Below, piece by piece: positions 1 to 9,500 of a DNA stretch of 48,433 bases; positions within the stretch are counted from its first letter, which is position 1; each line of letters opens with the position of its first letter. Origin of the DNA: Gordonia amicalis NBRC 100051 = JCM 11271 (GTDB taxonomy: Bacteria > Actinomycetota > Actinomycetes > Mycobacteriales > Mycobacteriaceae); the NCBI RefSeq assembly GCF_000332995.1, contig NZ_BANS01000048.1, forward strand, positions 1 to 48,433. Reading direction: 5' to 3'. The notes under the pieces are model-generated. The model saw only the letters and a program-made list of their open reading frames with translations, was not told where the DNA came from and did no database searches. The position numbers and the translations under genes are program-made.

Positions 1-2
1 CG

Positions 3-1262
3 GCTCCGGCTCCGGCGGCGGCCCCGGTCCCGCCCGGCAAGGTGACCAACACCTACTGGTACACCGATCGCCGGGTCGCCCTCTGGGTGTACTCGCCGTC
101 GATGAACACCAACATCCAGGTGCAGATCCTCCTGGCCCGTGACTGGCACGCCAAGCCCAAGGAGAAGTTCCCCCAGCTGACGATGCTCGACGGTCTGCGT
201 GCGCAGGACGACCAGAGCGGCTGGATCCTCAACACCAAGATCGTCGACTTCTACAAGGACAAGAACGTCAACGTGATCCTGCCGATCGGCGGTGAGTCGA
301 GCTTCTACACCGACTGGAAGGAACCCGACCGCGGCAAGAACTACAAGTGGGAGACGTTCCTGATGCGGGAACTGCCGCCCGTCCTCGAGAACGACTGGCG
401 ATCCACGGACGTCCGCGGCATCGAGGGTCTGTCGATGGGTGGTTCGGCCGCGATGATGCTCGCCGCACGTAACCCCGGGTTCTACAAGTTCGCCGCATCG
501 TTCTCCGGCATCCTGCAGTTCAGCTCCTTCGGTATGCCGCAGGCCATCCAGTTCGCGGTGCGCGACGGCGGCGGCTACGACTCGATGAAGATGTTCGGGC
601 CGCCCTCGGATCCGGCCTGGAAGGAACACGACCCGTACGTGCTGGCCGAGAAGCTGCAGGGAACGAGCCTGTACGTCTCCTCGGGCAACGGCATGGTCGG
701 CGAACACGACAAGCCGTCGGACATCCCGATGCTGGCGACCAACTACTCCGGCGTGGGCTTGGAGATGCTGAGCCGCGTCACATCTCAGCAGTTCGCAATC
801 CAGTTGAACCGCAAGGGAATTCCGGGTCAGGCCGTCTACCGTCCGTCCGGGACGCACACCTGGCCGTACTGGGAGTTCGAGATGATGCAGGCATGGCCGC
901 AGGCTGCGGCTGCCCTCGGCCTCTCGCGTGATGCGGTCGCCTGCCGCGTCGACGGTGCATTCCGCAAGCTCTGGGACGCCAACAAGGGCGATCTGGGTGG
1001 CTGCCTGACCCCGTCCTACGGTGTGCCCGGTGGCAAGGCCCAGGACTTCGCCAACGGCCGCATCTTCACCGGTCCGAAGGGTCCGAAGATCGTCACCGGC
1101 GCCATCGGCGGTGCCTATGTGGCCGCGGGCGGCCCCGGGGGCCGTCTCGGCAAGCCGCTGAGCAACGAGGAGCCGACCCGCGACGGCAAGGGTCGGGTCA
1201 ACTACTTCGAGCACGGCCGCATCACCTGGACGGCCAAGGACGGCAGCAAGGTTCTGAAGTGA
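3..1262 (+). CDS. Mycolyltransferase (antigen 85 family) with C-terminal LGFP-type repeat, 5' partial
   Basis: The 3' part of a secreted mycolyltransferase, which moves mycolic acid between trehalose monomycolate molecules or onto arabinogalactan outside the membrane. The reading frame is open to the window edge with an Ala/Pro-rich lead-in (APAPAAAPVPPG), so the signal peptide and start lie upstream. The GTG at 42 is inside the frame and is not the likely start. The esterase fold is seen in GIEGLSMGGSAA, with the nucleophile Ser codon at 432-434, and in a late His region (SGTHTWPYWE). After the catalytic domain, about 1050-1245 encodes one LGFP-like repeat (GRLGKPLSNEE, then YFEHGRITW), a cell-wall-binding module also found on some corynebacterial and rhodococcal mycolyltransferases. 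Mycobacterial Ag85 proteins lack it. Genes for mycolate assembly follow on the same strand. Family certain; exact paralogue not assignable. Confidence 0.93.
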   Translation, partial: APAPAAAPVPPGKVTNTYWYTDRRVALWVYSPSMNTNIQVQILLARDWHAKPKEKFPQLTMLDGLRAQDDQSGWILNTKIVDFYKDKNVNVILPIGGESSFYTDWKEPDRGKNYKWETFLMRELPPVLENDWRSTDVRGIEGLSMGGSAAMMLAARNPGFYKFAASFSGILQFSSFGMPQAIQFAVRDGGGYDSMKMFGPPSDPAWKEHDPYVLAEKLQGTSLYVSSGNGMVGEHDKPSDIPMLATNYSGVGLEMLSRVTSQQFAIQLNRKGIPGQAVYRPSGTHTWPYWEFEMMQAWPQAAAALGLSRDAVACRVDGAFRKLWDANKGDLGGCLTPSYGVPGGKAQDFANGRIFTGPKGPKIVTGAIGGAYVAAGGPGGRLGKPLSNEEPTRDGKGRVNYFEHGRITWTAKDGSKVLK

Positions 1263-1295
1263 TGGGTTCTGAGGTGATGGGTTCTGGAGTGATCG
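1251..1295 (+). repeat. Three tandem 15-nt repeats spanning the mycolyltransferase stop codon
   Basis: GTTCTGAAGTGATGG (1251-1265), GTTCTGAGGTGATGG (1266-1280) and GTTCTGGAGTGATCG (1281-1295) are consecutive near-identical copies. The period is a multiple of three, so each copy repeats the last codons and an in-frame TGA. The first TGA (1260-1262) ends the protein. Confidence 0.85.
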
Positions 1296-1305
1296 GGGCC
1301 TCAAG

Positions 1306-1327
1306 TGCGGGTCGAACCTCGACCGCA
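1306..1327 (+). terminator. Possible hairpin downstream of the mycolyltransferase gene
   Basis: TGCGGGTCGA (1306-1315) and TCGACCGCA (1319-1327) pair with one bulge around a 3-nt loop. There is no T-run after it, so it is only a weak terminator candidate. Confidence 0.3.
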
Positions 1328-1492
1328 CGTGTGCACCTGCTGAGACTTCGCTGAGGAATCGAGGGGTTCGTGCAGGTCGCGCCCGTGAGCGGGATCGTCG
1401 GGGTGTGCGGGGACGGTAGCCTGACGGGGCGTGCGATGCAGTGTCCGACTGCGTCGCGTCCGGCTGGATAGAAGGTTCGACAGGAAGTGGCG

Positions 1493-2041
1493 ATGACAAC
1501 GAAGTGTGCTCGGCTGGTGCTGGCCGTGACGGGCCTCGCTCTCGCGCTCGGCTCGGTCTCGGCCTGTTCGGACGACTCGACGGCCAGTGCACCGATCACC
1601 AACAACCCGGTCACCACCACGTCGCTGTACTCGGCCGCGGGATCGTCCGCGAGTGCGCCGGGTTCGGCATCGGCCGAGTCGCCCAGCAAGGCCGTGTCAG
1701 ACGCGCCGTCGGGCACCTCGAAGCTGCCCGAGACCGGACCCAACCCGAGCACCAAGGTCCCGGACAGCTTCCCCGGTCCCAGCGGAGCGCCGCTCGACGA
1801 CAAGGCGCGTGCCTACCTCGGTGCGCTCAAGGCGGCGAACGTGACCTTCATGGGGGACAACGACAACTCCGTCGCGCTCACCATGGCGAAGTACGTCTGC
1901 GGCGCCCGGCAGAAGGGCACCGATCCGGGCATGGTGAAGGCTTTCGTCACCGCCTCGGTCGGGCCGGGCACCAAAACCGTCGAAGAGGCGAACATCAAGG
2001 CGGACAAGGTGATCCGCGCGGCAGAACAGCACTACTGCTGA
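1493..2041 (+). CDS. DUF732 lipoprotein
   Basis: Predicted 182-residue exported lipoprotein of unknown function. The N-terminus has Lys/Arg residues, a hydrophobic stretch (LVLAVTGLALALG) and a lipobox VSAC with the acylated Cys at residue 25. A Ser/Ala/Thr/Pro-rich linker of about 70 residues follows, then a C-terminal DUF732 domain (from about residue 100) with conserved Cys in YVCGAR and at the C-terminal HYC, probably a disulfide. ATG 1493 is preferred over GTG 1487 because AGGAAG at 1482-1487 gives a well-spaced ribosome-binding site for the ATG and would overlap the GTG. The stop is 4 nt before the cutinase-like ATG, so the two are probably co-transcribed. The position, between a mycolyltransferase and the Rv3802c-like gene, suggests an envelope role, which is inference. 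Confidence 0.85.
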   Translation: MTTKCARLVLAVTGLALALGSVSACSDDSTASAPITNNPVTTTSLYSAAGSSASAPGSASAESPSKAVSDAPSGTSKLPETGPNPSTKVPDSFPGPSGAPLDDKARAYLGALKAANVTFMGDNDNSVALTMAKYVCGARQKGTDPGMVKAFVTASVGPGTKTVEEANIKADKVIRAAEQHYC

Positions 2042-2045
2042 CGTG

Positions 2046-3050
2046 ATGGCCAAACGCACCGCGGGCCGCGCTCGGCAGAGCCCCGCCCGGCGGTTGGGTA
2101 AGTTCTCCCTGTTGCTGCTCGCGCTCGCGGTCATCGCGATCGTGCTCATCGTCCTGCTCGTCCTGGTCTGGCTGAAGCCGGGACCGACGCCGCCGATCGG
2201 TCCCGGGAAGCCGTCGACTCCGACGAAGGAACGTCCCGAGGCGCAGCCCGCGGACTGTCCCGATGTGCTGACGGTGGTGATCCCCGGAACCTGGGAGTCG
2301 AGCGCCGGAGACGACCCGTACACGCCGACGGCCAATCCGAATTCGCTGATGTTGCGAATCTCACGGGGGCTGTCCGAGCAGTTCGATTCGTCGCGGACCG
2401 AGATCTACACGGTGCCGTACACCGCGCAGTTCCGGAATCCGACGAATCTCGCCGACCGTCAGGCCGATTACAACGTCTCGCGCACCCAGGGCTACAAGCG
2501 TGCGGCCGGAAAGATCATCAACACCAACAAACGCTGCCCGCTCACGAACTACGTGCTGATGGGGTTCAGTCAGGGGGCGGTGATCGCGGGCGATCTCGCC
2601 AGCAACATCGGCAACGGCCGGGGTGTGCTCGCCGACGGTGACCAGGATCTCGTTCTCGGGGTCGGGCTCATCGCCGACGGGCGTCGCCAGCCCGGCAAGC
2701 AGAACGACGTGGATCCCAGCCCCGACGGTGTCGGTGCCGAGATCGCGCTCGGCGGCATGGGCAACATCGTCCCGGGCATCACGATGACCGGTCCACGCGA
2801 CGGGGGATTCGGCGATCTCGAGGACCGTGTGGAGTCCATATGTGCGCCAGGTGATCTCATCTGCGATTCGCCGACGGTCCTCAATCCGCTCGCCGCCGTG
2901 TCGAAGTTGGCGAACGTCGCGAACAACCCGATCCACGCCATGTACGCCACGCCACGGCACTGGGAGAACGACGGTCAGACCGCGACACAGTGGATGTACT
3001 CGTGGGCCAAGGGCCTCATCGACGACGCCCCGCGTCCGAAGCACAGCTGA
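2046..3050 (+). CDS. Cutinase-like phospholipase/thioesterase (Culp6, Rv3802c orthologue)
   Basis: Membrane-anchored serine hydrolase of the cutinase family, corresponding to the essential Rv3802c (Culp6), which has phospholipase A and thioesterase activity and sits beside fadD32-pks13 in mycobacteria. A basic N-terminus is followed by a single transmembrane segment (about residues 17-43) and a Pro-rich linker, then the alpha/beta-hydrolase domain. The nucleophile motif GFSQGA places Ser at residue 175. The Asp region is CAPGDLICD, and the catalytic His is probably in PRHWENDGQ. Cys pairs CPDV...RCPL and ICAPGDLIC match cutinase disulfides. Start is ATG 2046 or the adjacent GTG 2043. It begins a few bases after the DUF732 stop without an obvious ribosome-binding site, consistent with translational coupling. 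About 334 residues, the usual length for this subfamily. Confidence 0.93.
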   Translation: MAKRTAGRARQSPARRLGKFSLLLLALAVIAIVLIVLLVLVWLKPGPTPPIGPGKPSTPTKERPEAQPADCPDVLTVVIPGTWESSAGDDPYTPTANPNSLMLRISRGLSEQFDSSRTEIYTVPYTAQFRNPTNLADRQADYNVSRTQGYKRAAGKIINTNKRCPLTNYVLMGFSQGAVIAGDLASNIGNGRGVLADGDQDLVLGVGLIADGRRQPGKQNDVDPSPDGVGAEIALGGMGNIVPGITMTGPRDGGFGDLEDRVESICAPGDLICDSPTVLNPLAAVSKLANVANNPIHAMYATPRHWENDGQTATQWMYSWAKGLIDDAPRPKHS

Positions 3051-3231
3051 CCCCTCGGTGTCCCGCAGTCCGTCAACTTGCTGTAACCCTGCTGCCGACA
3101 CCACCGATTCGTTTTGCGGGGCCGTCACGCTGCATTAACGTGTTGGGCTGGCCCGGCGTTCGTCCGGGCGATCGACACAGGAGATGCCACACGGCGTCCC
3201 TCGACGGCCGGAACACGAGGAGAGGACAGCG

Positions 3232-4242
3232 ATGACGCAGCCCCCGAACGATGCGGGTGGCAGCTCCTCCGGTCTGCGTCCATTCCGATTCGGTGCGGGT
3301 GGTGAGGGCAACAAGGACGAGGGTGGTGCCCGCAAGTTCGTCAAGCTGGCCCAGACCGCCGAGGAATACGGCTACGACACGTTCGCGGTGCCGGATCACC
3401 TGGGCAACCAGGTCGGTCCGCTGGCCGCGCTCGGTGCGCTGACTCAGGCCACCAGCACCATCCGCCTGGCGACCTCGGTGCTGGCCAACGGCTGGCGTCA
3501 CCCGGCGTTGCTGGCCAAGGAGGCCACCACGATCGACGTGCTGAGCAAGGGGCGACTCGAACTCGGCATCGGCGCAGGCTGGATGAAGGAAGAATTCGAC
3601 AAGGCGGGGATCGAGTTCGAGTCCCCGGGTGTCCGTATCCGTCGGCTCGGCGAGGCACTCGTCATCCTCGACGGGCTGATGCGCGGCGAGACCGTCGACT
3701 TCGACGGCGAGTTCTACAAGATCAAGGGCCTCGAGGGCAGCCCGCGACCCCGTCAGGGACCGCGGCCGCCGATCGCGGTCGGCGGTGGCGGACCCAAGAT
3801 GCTGGCGCTCGCCGCCAAGCACGCCGACATCATCTCCGTCGCCCCGGGCACCACGCCCGACGGCAAGATGAAGTTGTCGGACATGACCATCGAGAAGACG
3901 GCCGAGCGCGTCGACCGCATCCGCCAGGCCGCGGGTGACCGTTTCGACGACATCGAGCTGAACTGGACCATCGCCGTCACCGTGATCACCGACGATCGCG
4001 TGGCAACCGCCGGGATGGCGCTGAAGGCCCTGGAGCAGGGCTATCCGCCGAACATCGCGCACGACACCGAGTTCACCGTCGACGACGTGCTGTCCTCGCC
4101 GTACATCGCGATCGGCAGTTTCGAGGAGATCGCGGATCAGATCCGTGAGGTCCGCCGCCGCACGACCATGTCCTACGTCGGGGTCTTCCCGACCCAGATG
4201 GACGCCTTTGCGCCCGTTCTGGCCCAGTTGAAGGGGGAGTAG
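3232..4242 (+). CDS. LLM-class flavin/F420-dependent oxidoreductase
   Basis: Luciferase-like monooxygenase superfamily protein of 336 residues, probably F420-dependent as most actinobacterial members with this pattern are. Typical segments are YDTFAVPDHLG, STIRLATSVLANGWRHP, RLELGIGAGWMKEEF and PPIAVGGGGPKML, covering the TIM-barrel strands and phosphate-binding loop. ATG 3232 is chosen over upstream ATG 3184 because GAGGAGAGGA at 3217-3226 is a strong ribosome-binding site and the 16 residues added upstream are not family-like. The substrate cannot be read from sequence. It lies between the cutinase-like gene and fadD32, which are neighbours in Mycobacterium tuberculosis, so it is an insertion relative to that order. 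A role in mycolate modification is possible but unsupported. Confidence 0.88.
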   Translation: MTQPPNDAGGSSSGLRPFRFGAGGEGNKDEGGARKFVKLAQTAEEYGYDTFAVPDHLGNQVGPLAALGALTQATSTIRLATSVLANGWRHPALLAKEATTIDVLSKGRLELGIGAGWMKEEFDKAGIEFESPGVRIRRLGEALVILDGLMRGETVDFDGEFYKIKGLEGSPRPRQGPRPPIAVGGGGPKMLALAAKHADIISVAPGTTPDGKMKLSDMTIEKTAERVDRIRQAAGDRFDDIELNWTIAVTVITDDRVATAGMALKALEQGYPPNIAHDTEFTVDDVLSSPYIAIGSFEEIADQIREVRRRTTMSYVGVFPTQMDAFAPVLAQLKGE

Positions 4243-4503
4243 GATGACCGTCTGTCTCGCCGGTGAACCGCGAGGTGGTGGGTCGTCAACCCGCGGGTGT
4301 GCGTCACCGAGCCGACGTACGCTTTTTCAAAGCTGAGCATGACGATCACAATTTTTTCGTTGGGTAACTGGACGTGCGCTACCGTATCCCGCGGTCGGCA
4401 CAGGACGTGGATGGCAGAAACGCCGGGTGTTGTCGCCGAAGGACGTCACCGGGGAACTGCACTCGCGTGGGGGGAGTCCACGAGGGGGCCACAGGAGTAA
4501 TGA
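4243..4503 (+). promoter_or_regulatory. fadD32 upstream region with AT-rich patch and candidate -10
   Basis: This 261-bp gap has no convincing gene. A patch unusually AT-rich for this genome lies at about 4319-4362 (CTTTTTCAAAG, then CACAATTTTTTCG). Downstream, TACCGT at 4380-4385 fits the TANNNT -10 pattern and would give a leader of about 110 nt. The fadD32 ribosome-binding site AGGAG is at 4493-4497. It probably holds the promoter for fadD32-pks13-accD4. The exact start site is not determinable by eye. Confidence 0.4.
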
Positions 4504-6408
4504 ATGCTGAAGACTGAACTCGAAGACTTTCTCGACGAAACGGGCAACATCTCGTTCACCGAGGAAGCGACGCTTGTCGACTACGTCGAGCAGAACGTAC
4601 GCGAGCAGGCCGATACGCTGGCCTACCGGTTCATCGACTACAGCCGTGAGCGTGACGGTGAAGCCCAGGACCTGACCTGGGCGCAGTTCGGCAAGCGCCT
4701 GCGCGCTGTCGCCGCACGCCTGCAGCAGGTGACGAAGCCCGGCGATCGTGTCGCGATCCTCGCGCCCCAGTCGCTCGAGTACGTGATCGGCTTCTTCTCC
4801 GCGCTGTACGCCAGCACCGTCGCGGTGCCGCTGTTCTCGCCCGACGAGCCCGGCCACACCGATCGTCTGCACGCCGTCCTCGACGACTGCAAGCCGACCG
4901 CGATCCTCACCTCCACCAAGTCCGCCGAGGCGGTCCGCGACTTCTTCGCGCCGCTGCCGGCCAAGGAGCGCCCGCGCGTCATCGCCGTCGACGCGGTGCC
5001 CGACTCGGTGGGGTCGAGCTGGGTCGCCCCGGTCGCGGGCCAGGACCACAACAAGGACACCGTCGCGTACCTGCAGTACACGTCCGGTTCGACCCGCGTC
5101 CCCGCAGGCGTGGAGATCACCTACCAGGCGGTCGCCGCGAACGTCCTGCAGATCTCCGACACCATCCAGATCGACCGCAACGCGCGTGGCGTCACCTGGC
5201 TGCCGATGTTCCACGACATGGGTCTGCTGACCGTGATCCTGCCCGCGCTCGGCGGCCGCTACATCACGATCATGAGCCCGCAGGCGTTCGTCCGCCGGCC
5301 CGGCCGCTGGATCAAGGAACTCGCCGCGGCCGCCGACGGCGCGGAGACCTACGCCGCGGCCCCGAACTTCGCCTTCGAGCACGCCGCCGCGCGCGGTCTG
5401 CCCAAGGAGGGCGAGACCCTCGACCTGTCGAACGTCATCGGCCTGATCAACGGCTCGGAGCCGGTCACGGTCAGCTCGATGAAGAAGTTCAACGAGGCCT
5501 TCGCGCCCCACGGCCTGCCGAAGACCGCCATCAAACCCTGCTACGGCATGGCCGAGGCCACCCTCTTCGTCTCCGCGACCCAGCGCGACAACGAGGCGAA
5601 GGTCATCTACGTCGACCGTGACGATCTCAACGCGGGCAAGCTCACCGTCGTCGACGAGGGTGCGCCGAACGCGGTCGCCCAGGTGTCGTGCGGTCAGGTC
5701 GCGGTGAGCCAATGGGCCACCATCGTCGACCCGGAGACGGCGACGGAGCAGCCCGACGGACACGTCGGCGAGATCTGGCTGCACGGGCTCAACATCGGTG
5801 CCGGCTACTGGAACAAGCCGAAGGAGACCGAGGAGACCTTCCACAACAAGCTCGTCTCGCCGCTGGCGGAGAACAGCCATGCCGAGGGTGCCCCGGCCGA
5901 CGCCCTGTGGATGCGGACCGGCGACTACGGTGTCTGGCTCGACGGCGAGCTCTACATCACCGGCCGCGTCAAGGACCTGGTCATCGTCGACGGACGCAAC
6001 CACTACCCGCAGGACCTCGAGTACAGCGCCCAGGAAGCCAGCACCGCGCTGCGTCCGGGCTTCGTCGCCGCCTTCTCGGTACCGGCGAACCAGCTGCCCG
6101 CCGTGGTCTTCGAGTTCGCCGGCAGCGGCCTCACTCCCGACCCCGACGACGCCTCCGAGCAGCTGGTCATCGTCGCCGAGCGCGGCCCGGGTCGCAAGGC
6201 CGATCCGCAGGAGGTCGCCGACACCGTGCGTGCCGCCATCGCGCAGCGTCACGGCGTCATGGCGCGCGACGTCCTGCTGGTTCCCGCCGGCTCGATCCCG
6301 CGCACCTCGTCGGGCAAGATCGCCCGCCGGGCCACCCGCGCCGCCTACATCGACGGCAGCCTGCGCGGCGGCTACAAGCAGACGGCGTTCCCGGACGCGG
6401 CGGAATAG
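4504..6408 (+). CDS. fadD32: FadD32, long-chain fatty-acid AMP ligase
   Basis: Activates the long meromycolate fatty acid as acyl-AMP and transfers it to the N-terminal ACP of Pks13. The 634 residues match the FAAL subfamily: adenylation loop [11 protein letters not shown] near residue 195, [17 protein letters not shown] segment (here [14 protein letters not shown]), [14 protein letters not shown] loop ([10 protein letters not shown]), [24 protein letters not shown], and the C-terminal catalytic Lys at about residue 605 in [11 protein letters not shown]. Residue-level similarity to mycobacterial FadD32 extends end to end (for example [19 protein letters not shown]). AGGAG at 4493-4497 sets the start. 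Pks13 follows after 100 bp on the same strand, the standard order. Confidence 0.97.
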   Translation: MLKTELEDFLDETGNISFTEEATLVDYVEQNVREQADTLAYRFIDYSRERDGEAQDLTWAQFGKRLRAVAARLQQVTKPGDRVAILAPQSLEYVIGFFSALYASTVAVPLFSPDEPGHTDRLHAVLDDCKPTAILTSTKSAEAVRDFFAPLPAKERPRVIAVDAVPDSVGSSWVAPVAGQDHNKDTVAYLQYTSGSTRVPAGVEITYQAVAANVLQISDTIQIDRNARGVTWLPMFHDMGLLTVILPALGGRYITIMSPQAFVRRPGRWIKELAAAADGAETYAAAPNFAFEHAAARGLPKEGETLDLSNVIGLINGSEPVTVSSMKKFNEAFAPHGLPKTAIKPCYGMAEATLFVSATQRDNEAKVIYVDRDDLNAGKLTVVDEGAPNAVAQVSCGQVAVSQWATIVDPETATEQPDGHVGEIWLHGLNIGAGYWNKPKETEETFHNKLVSPLAENSHAEGAPADALWMRTGDYGVWLDGELYITGRVKDLVIVDGRNHYPQDLEYSAQEASTALRPGFVAAFSVPANQLPAVVFEFAGSGLTPDPDDASEQLVIVAERGPGRKADPQEVADTVRAAIAQRHGVMARDVLLVPAGSIPRTSSGKIARRATRAAYIDGSLRGGYKQTAFPDAAE

Positions 6409-6495
6409 CGCGCCGGGCACCCGTTCACGGCCGCGGTGTCGGTGATCGTCCACAACAGTCACCCGGCACCCGGTTTCGGGTGCCGACGAGAGCAG

Positions 6496-6501
6496 TAGTC
6501 T
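6496..6501 (+). promoter_or_regulatory. Candidate -10 for a leaderless pks13 transcript
   Basis: TAGTCT fits TANNNT and lies 7 nt before the pks13 ATG at 6509, with no Shine-Dalgarno sequence between. It could give pks13 a promoter of its own besides read-through from fadD32. Confidence 0.4.
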
Positions 6502-6508
6502 GGAAACG

Positions 6509-9500
6509 ATGTCTGAACTGAACACCGACGAGTCGCGCAGCACCGATCTGCCCGACGATTCGTCCCTCGAAACCCCCGGTTCGGTAGACGGAGCGACCGC
6601 CGACGCGAGCACTGCACCCTCGACCGGTCAGGCCACCCCCGGAGAGACCGCCGGTGACCTCACCGTCGATGAACTGCGTGACTGGCTGCGCGACTGGGTG
6701 TCGCAGTCGACCGGTGTGCCGGTCGGCCAGATCGACGTCGACCGGCCGATGGAAGAGCTGGGACTGTCCTCGCGCGATGCGGTGGCGCTCGCCGCCGACG
6801 TCGAGGACAAGACCGGGGTCATCCTGACCGCGACGGTGGTCTACAACCATCCGACGATCGCATCCCTGGCCCAGCGCATCATCGAGGGCGATCCCGACGA
6901 GGGCCTCGACGACACCGCCGACACGTTCTGGCGGCGTGATCGCAGCGCGGACGACGACATCGCGGTCGTCGGCTTGTCGACCCGTTTCCCCAAGTCCGGC
7001 ACCACCCCGGAGTCGACCTGGGAGGCGCTCATCGGTGGCGTCGACGGCATCTCCGACCTGCCGGAGGGCCGCTGGACCGAGTTCACCTCCGATCCGCGTT
7101 TCGCCGAGATCCTGGAGTCGTCGAACATCAAGGGCGGCTACCTCGACGACGTGCGGTCGTTCGACGCCGACTTCTTCCAGATGAGTCCGCGTGAGGTCGA
7201 GATGGTCGACCCGCAGCAGCGGCTCGCCCTGGAACTCACCTGGGAGGCGCTCGAGCACGCGCACATCCCGCCGAGCGACCTCAAGGGTGCGCCGGTGGGA
7301 GTGTTCATCGGTACGTCGACCAACGACTATCAGCTGCTGGCGACCCTCGGCCTCGGTGAGGGCGCCGAGGACACCGCGGCCTACGCGCTGACCGGTACCT
7401 CCACGGCCATCGTCGCCAACCGCGTCTCCTACTTCTACGACTTCCGTGGACCGTCGATCGCGATCGACACCGCGTGTTCGTCGTCGCTCGTGGCGATCCA
7501 CCAGGCGGTCCGCAGCCTGCGTACCGGCGAGTCCGACGTCGCCCTCGCCGGTGGCGTGAACATGCTGATCACGCCTGCTGCGACCCTCGGTTTCGACCGG
7601 ATCGGCGCGCAGGCCAAGGACGGCCACATCAAGGCCTTCTCCGCCGACGCCGACGGCATGATCCGCGCCGAGGGCGGCGGTCTCGTCGTGCTCAAGCGGA
7701 TGGCCGACGCCCGCCGCGACGGCGACGAGGCCCTCGCGGTCATCGCCGGTTCGGCCGTCAACTCCGACGGTCGATCGAACGGTCTGCCGGCCCCGAATCC
7801 CGAGGCCCAGGTCGAGGTGCTGCGCTCGGCCTACACCGACGCGTCGATCGATCCGCGCTCGGTGGACTATGTCGAGGCCCACGGCACCGGCACCATTCTG
7901 GGTGACCCGATCGAGGCGGACGCTCTCGGGCGCGTCGTCGGACGCGGCCGCGCCGCCGACAAGCCGATGCTCCTCGGTTCGGTCAAGACCAACTACGGCC
8001 ACATGGAGTCGGCGGCCGGGGCCGGCGCGATCGCCAAGGTCGTGCTCGCGCTGAAGCACGGGGTCATTCCGGGTTCGCGCAACTACAGCGGCCCCAACCC
8101 GTACATCCAGTTCGACGCCAACAACCTCAAGGTGATCCCGGAGTCCACCGAGTGGCCCCGCTACTCGGGCCACGCCGTCGCCGGCGTCTCCGGCTTCGGC
8201 TTCGGCGGCACCAACGCGCACGTCGTCGTCCGCGAGGTGCTGCCGAGCGACCTGCAGCCGGAGGCGGCTCCGGTCGATGCCTCGGCTTCCGAACTCCCGG
8301 CCACCGAATCGTTGCCCGGGAACTCTTCGCTGGTTGAGCCGTCTTCTCCGCTGGTTGAGCCTGTCGAAACCGAGGACGAGTACCTGACCGAGGCGGAACG
8401 GGCCATCCTCGCCGCTCAGGCGTCGAACACCGAGCCGGCGGTCGAGGAGACCGCCGTCGATCCGGCCGAGGGTTTCGCACCGTGCGCGGTCGAGGGTTCG
8501 GTTGTGCCGCTGGTGATCTCCGGCTTCCTCCCGTCGCGGCGTCGCAAGACCGCGGCCGACCTGCTCGAGTGGCTCGAGTCCGACGAGGGGCGGGCGACCC
8601 CGCTCGCCGACATCGGTCGTGCCCTCGCACACCGCAACCACGGCCGCTCTCGGTCCGTCGTGATGGCCCGCTCGCACGAGGATGCCATCACCGGTGTCCG
8701 GGCGATCGCCGACGGCAAGGGCAATCCCCTCGTGTACTCGGCGGATTCGCCGGACGCCGCCTCGGCGGTCTGGCTGCTGTCGGGTTTCGGGTCACAGCAC
8801 CGCAAGATGGCCAAGCAGCTCTACACCGAGAACCCGGTCTTCGCGAAGTACGTCGACCGCGTCGACGGGTACATCCAGAACGAACTGGGTTACTCGATCG
8901 CCGAGATGTTCCTCGACGACGAGCAGACCTACGGCATCGAGACCAGCCAGGTCGGCATCTACACCATCCAGGTCGCGCTGGCCGACACTCTCCGCCACCA
9001 TGGTGCGGAACCCGGTGTGCTGGTGCCGCATTCGATGGGTGAGGCGTCGGCCTCCTACATCAGCGGCGGACTGTCGCTGGAGGACGCGACCCGCGTCATC
9101 TGCCAGCGTTCGCGCCTGATGGGCGAGGGCGAGTCGATGCTGCAAGGCGACGACATCCGCCTGATGGCGCTGGTCGAGTACAGCGCCGAGGACATCAACG
9201 ACGTCCTCGTCGACTACCCCGACCTCGAGATCTGTGTCTACGCGGCACCGACGCACACCGTCATCGGCGGCCCGGAGGCGCAGGTCGACGCGATCGTCGA
9301 ACGCGCCGAGGGCGAAGGCAAGCTCGGACGCAAGCTGGCCACGAAGGGCGCGAGCCACACCTCGCAGATGGACCCGATCCTGGGCGAGCTCGCCTACGAG
9401 CTCACCGGTATCGAGCCGCAGCGCCTCACCACCGGTTTCTACAGCTCGGTCGACCGCGAGGTGTTCTACCGTGCGGGACACGGGCCGGTCCACACCATCG

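Noticed and set aside
4297..4500. Small plus-strand open frame (67 codons) before fadD32
   Set aside because: No ribosome-binding site, no recognisable family, and it overlaps the presumed promoter and leader.
4327..8677. Two minus-strand open frames of about 750 codons opposite fadD32 and pks13
   Set aside because: Antisense shadows caused by GC-rich third positions; no domain is recognisable and no start signal is present.
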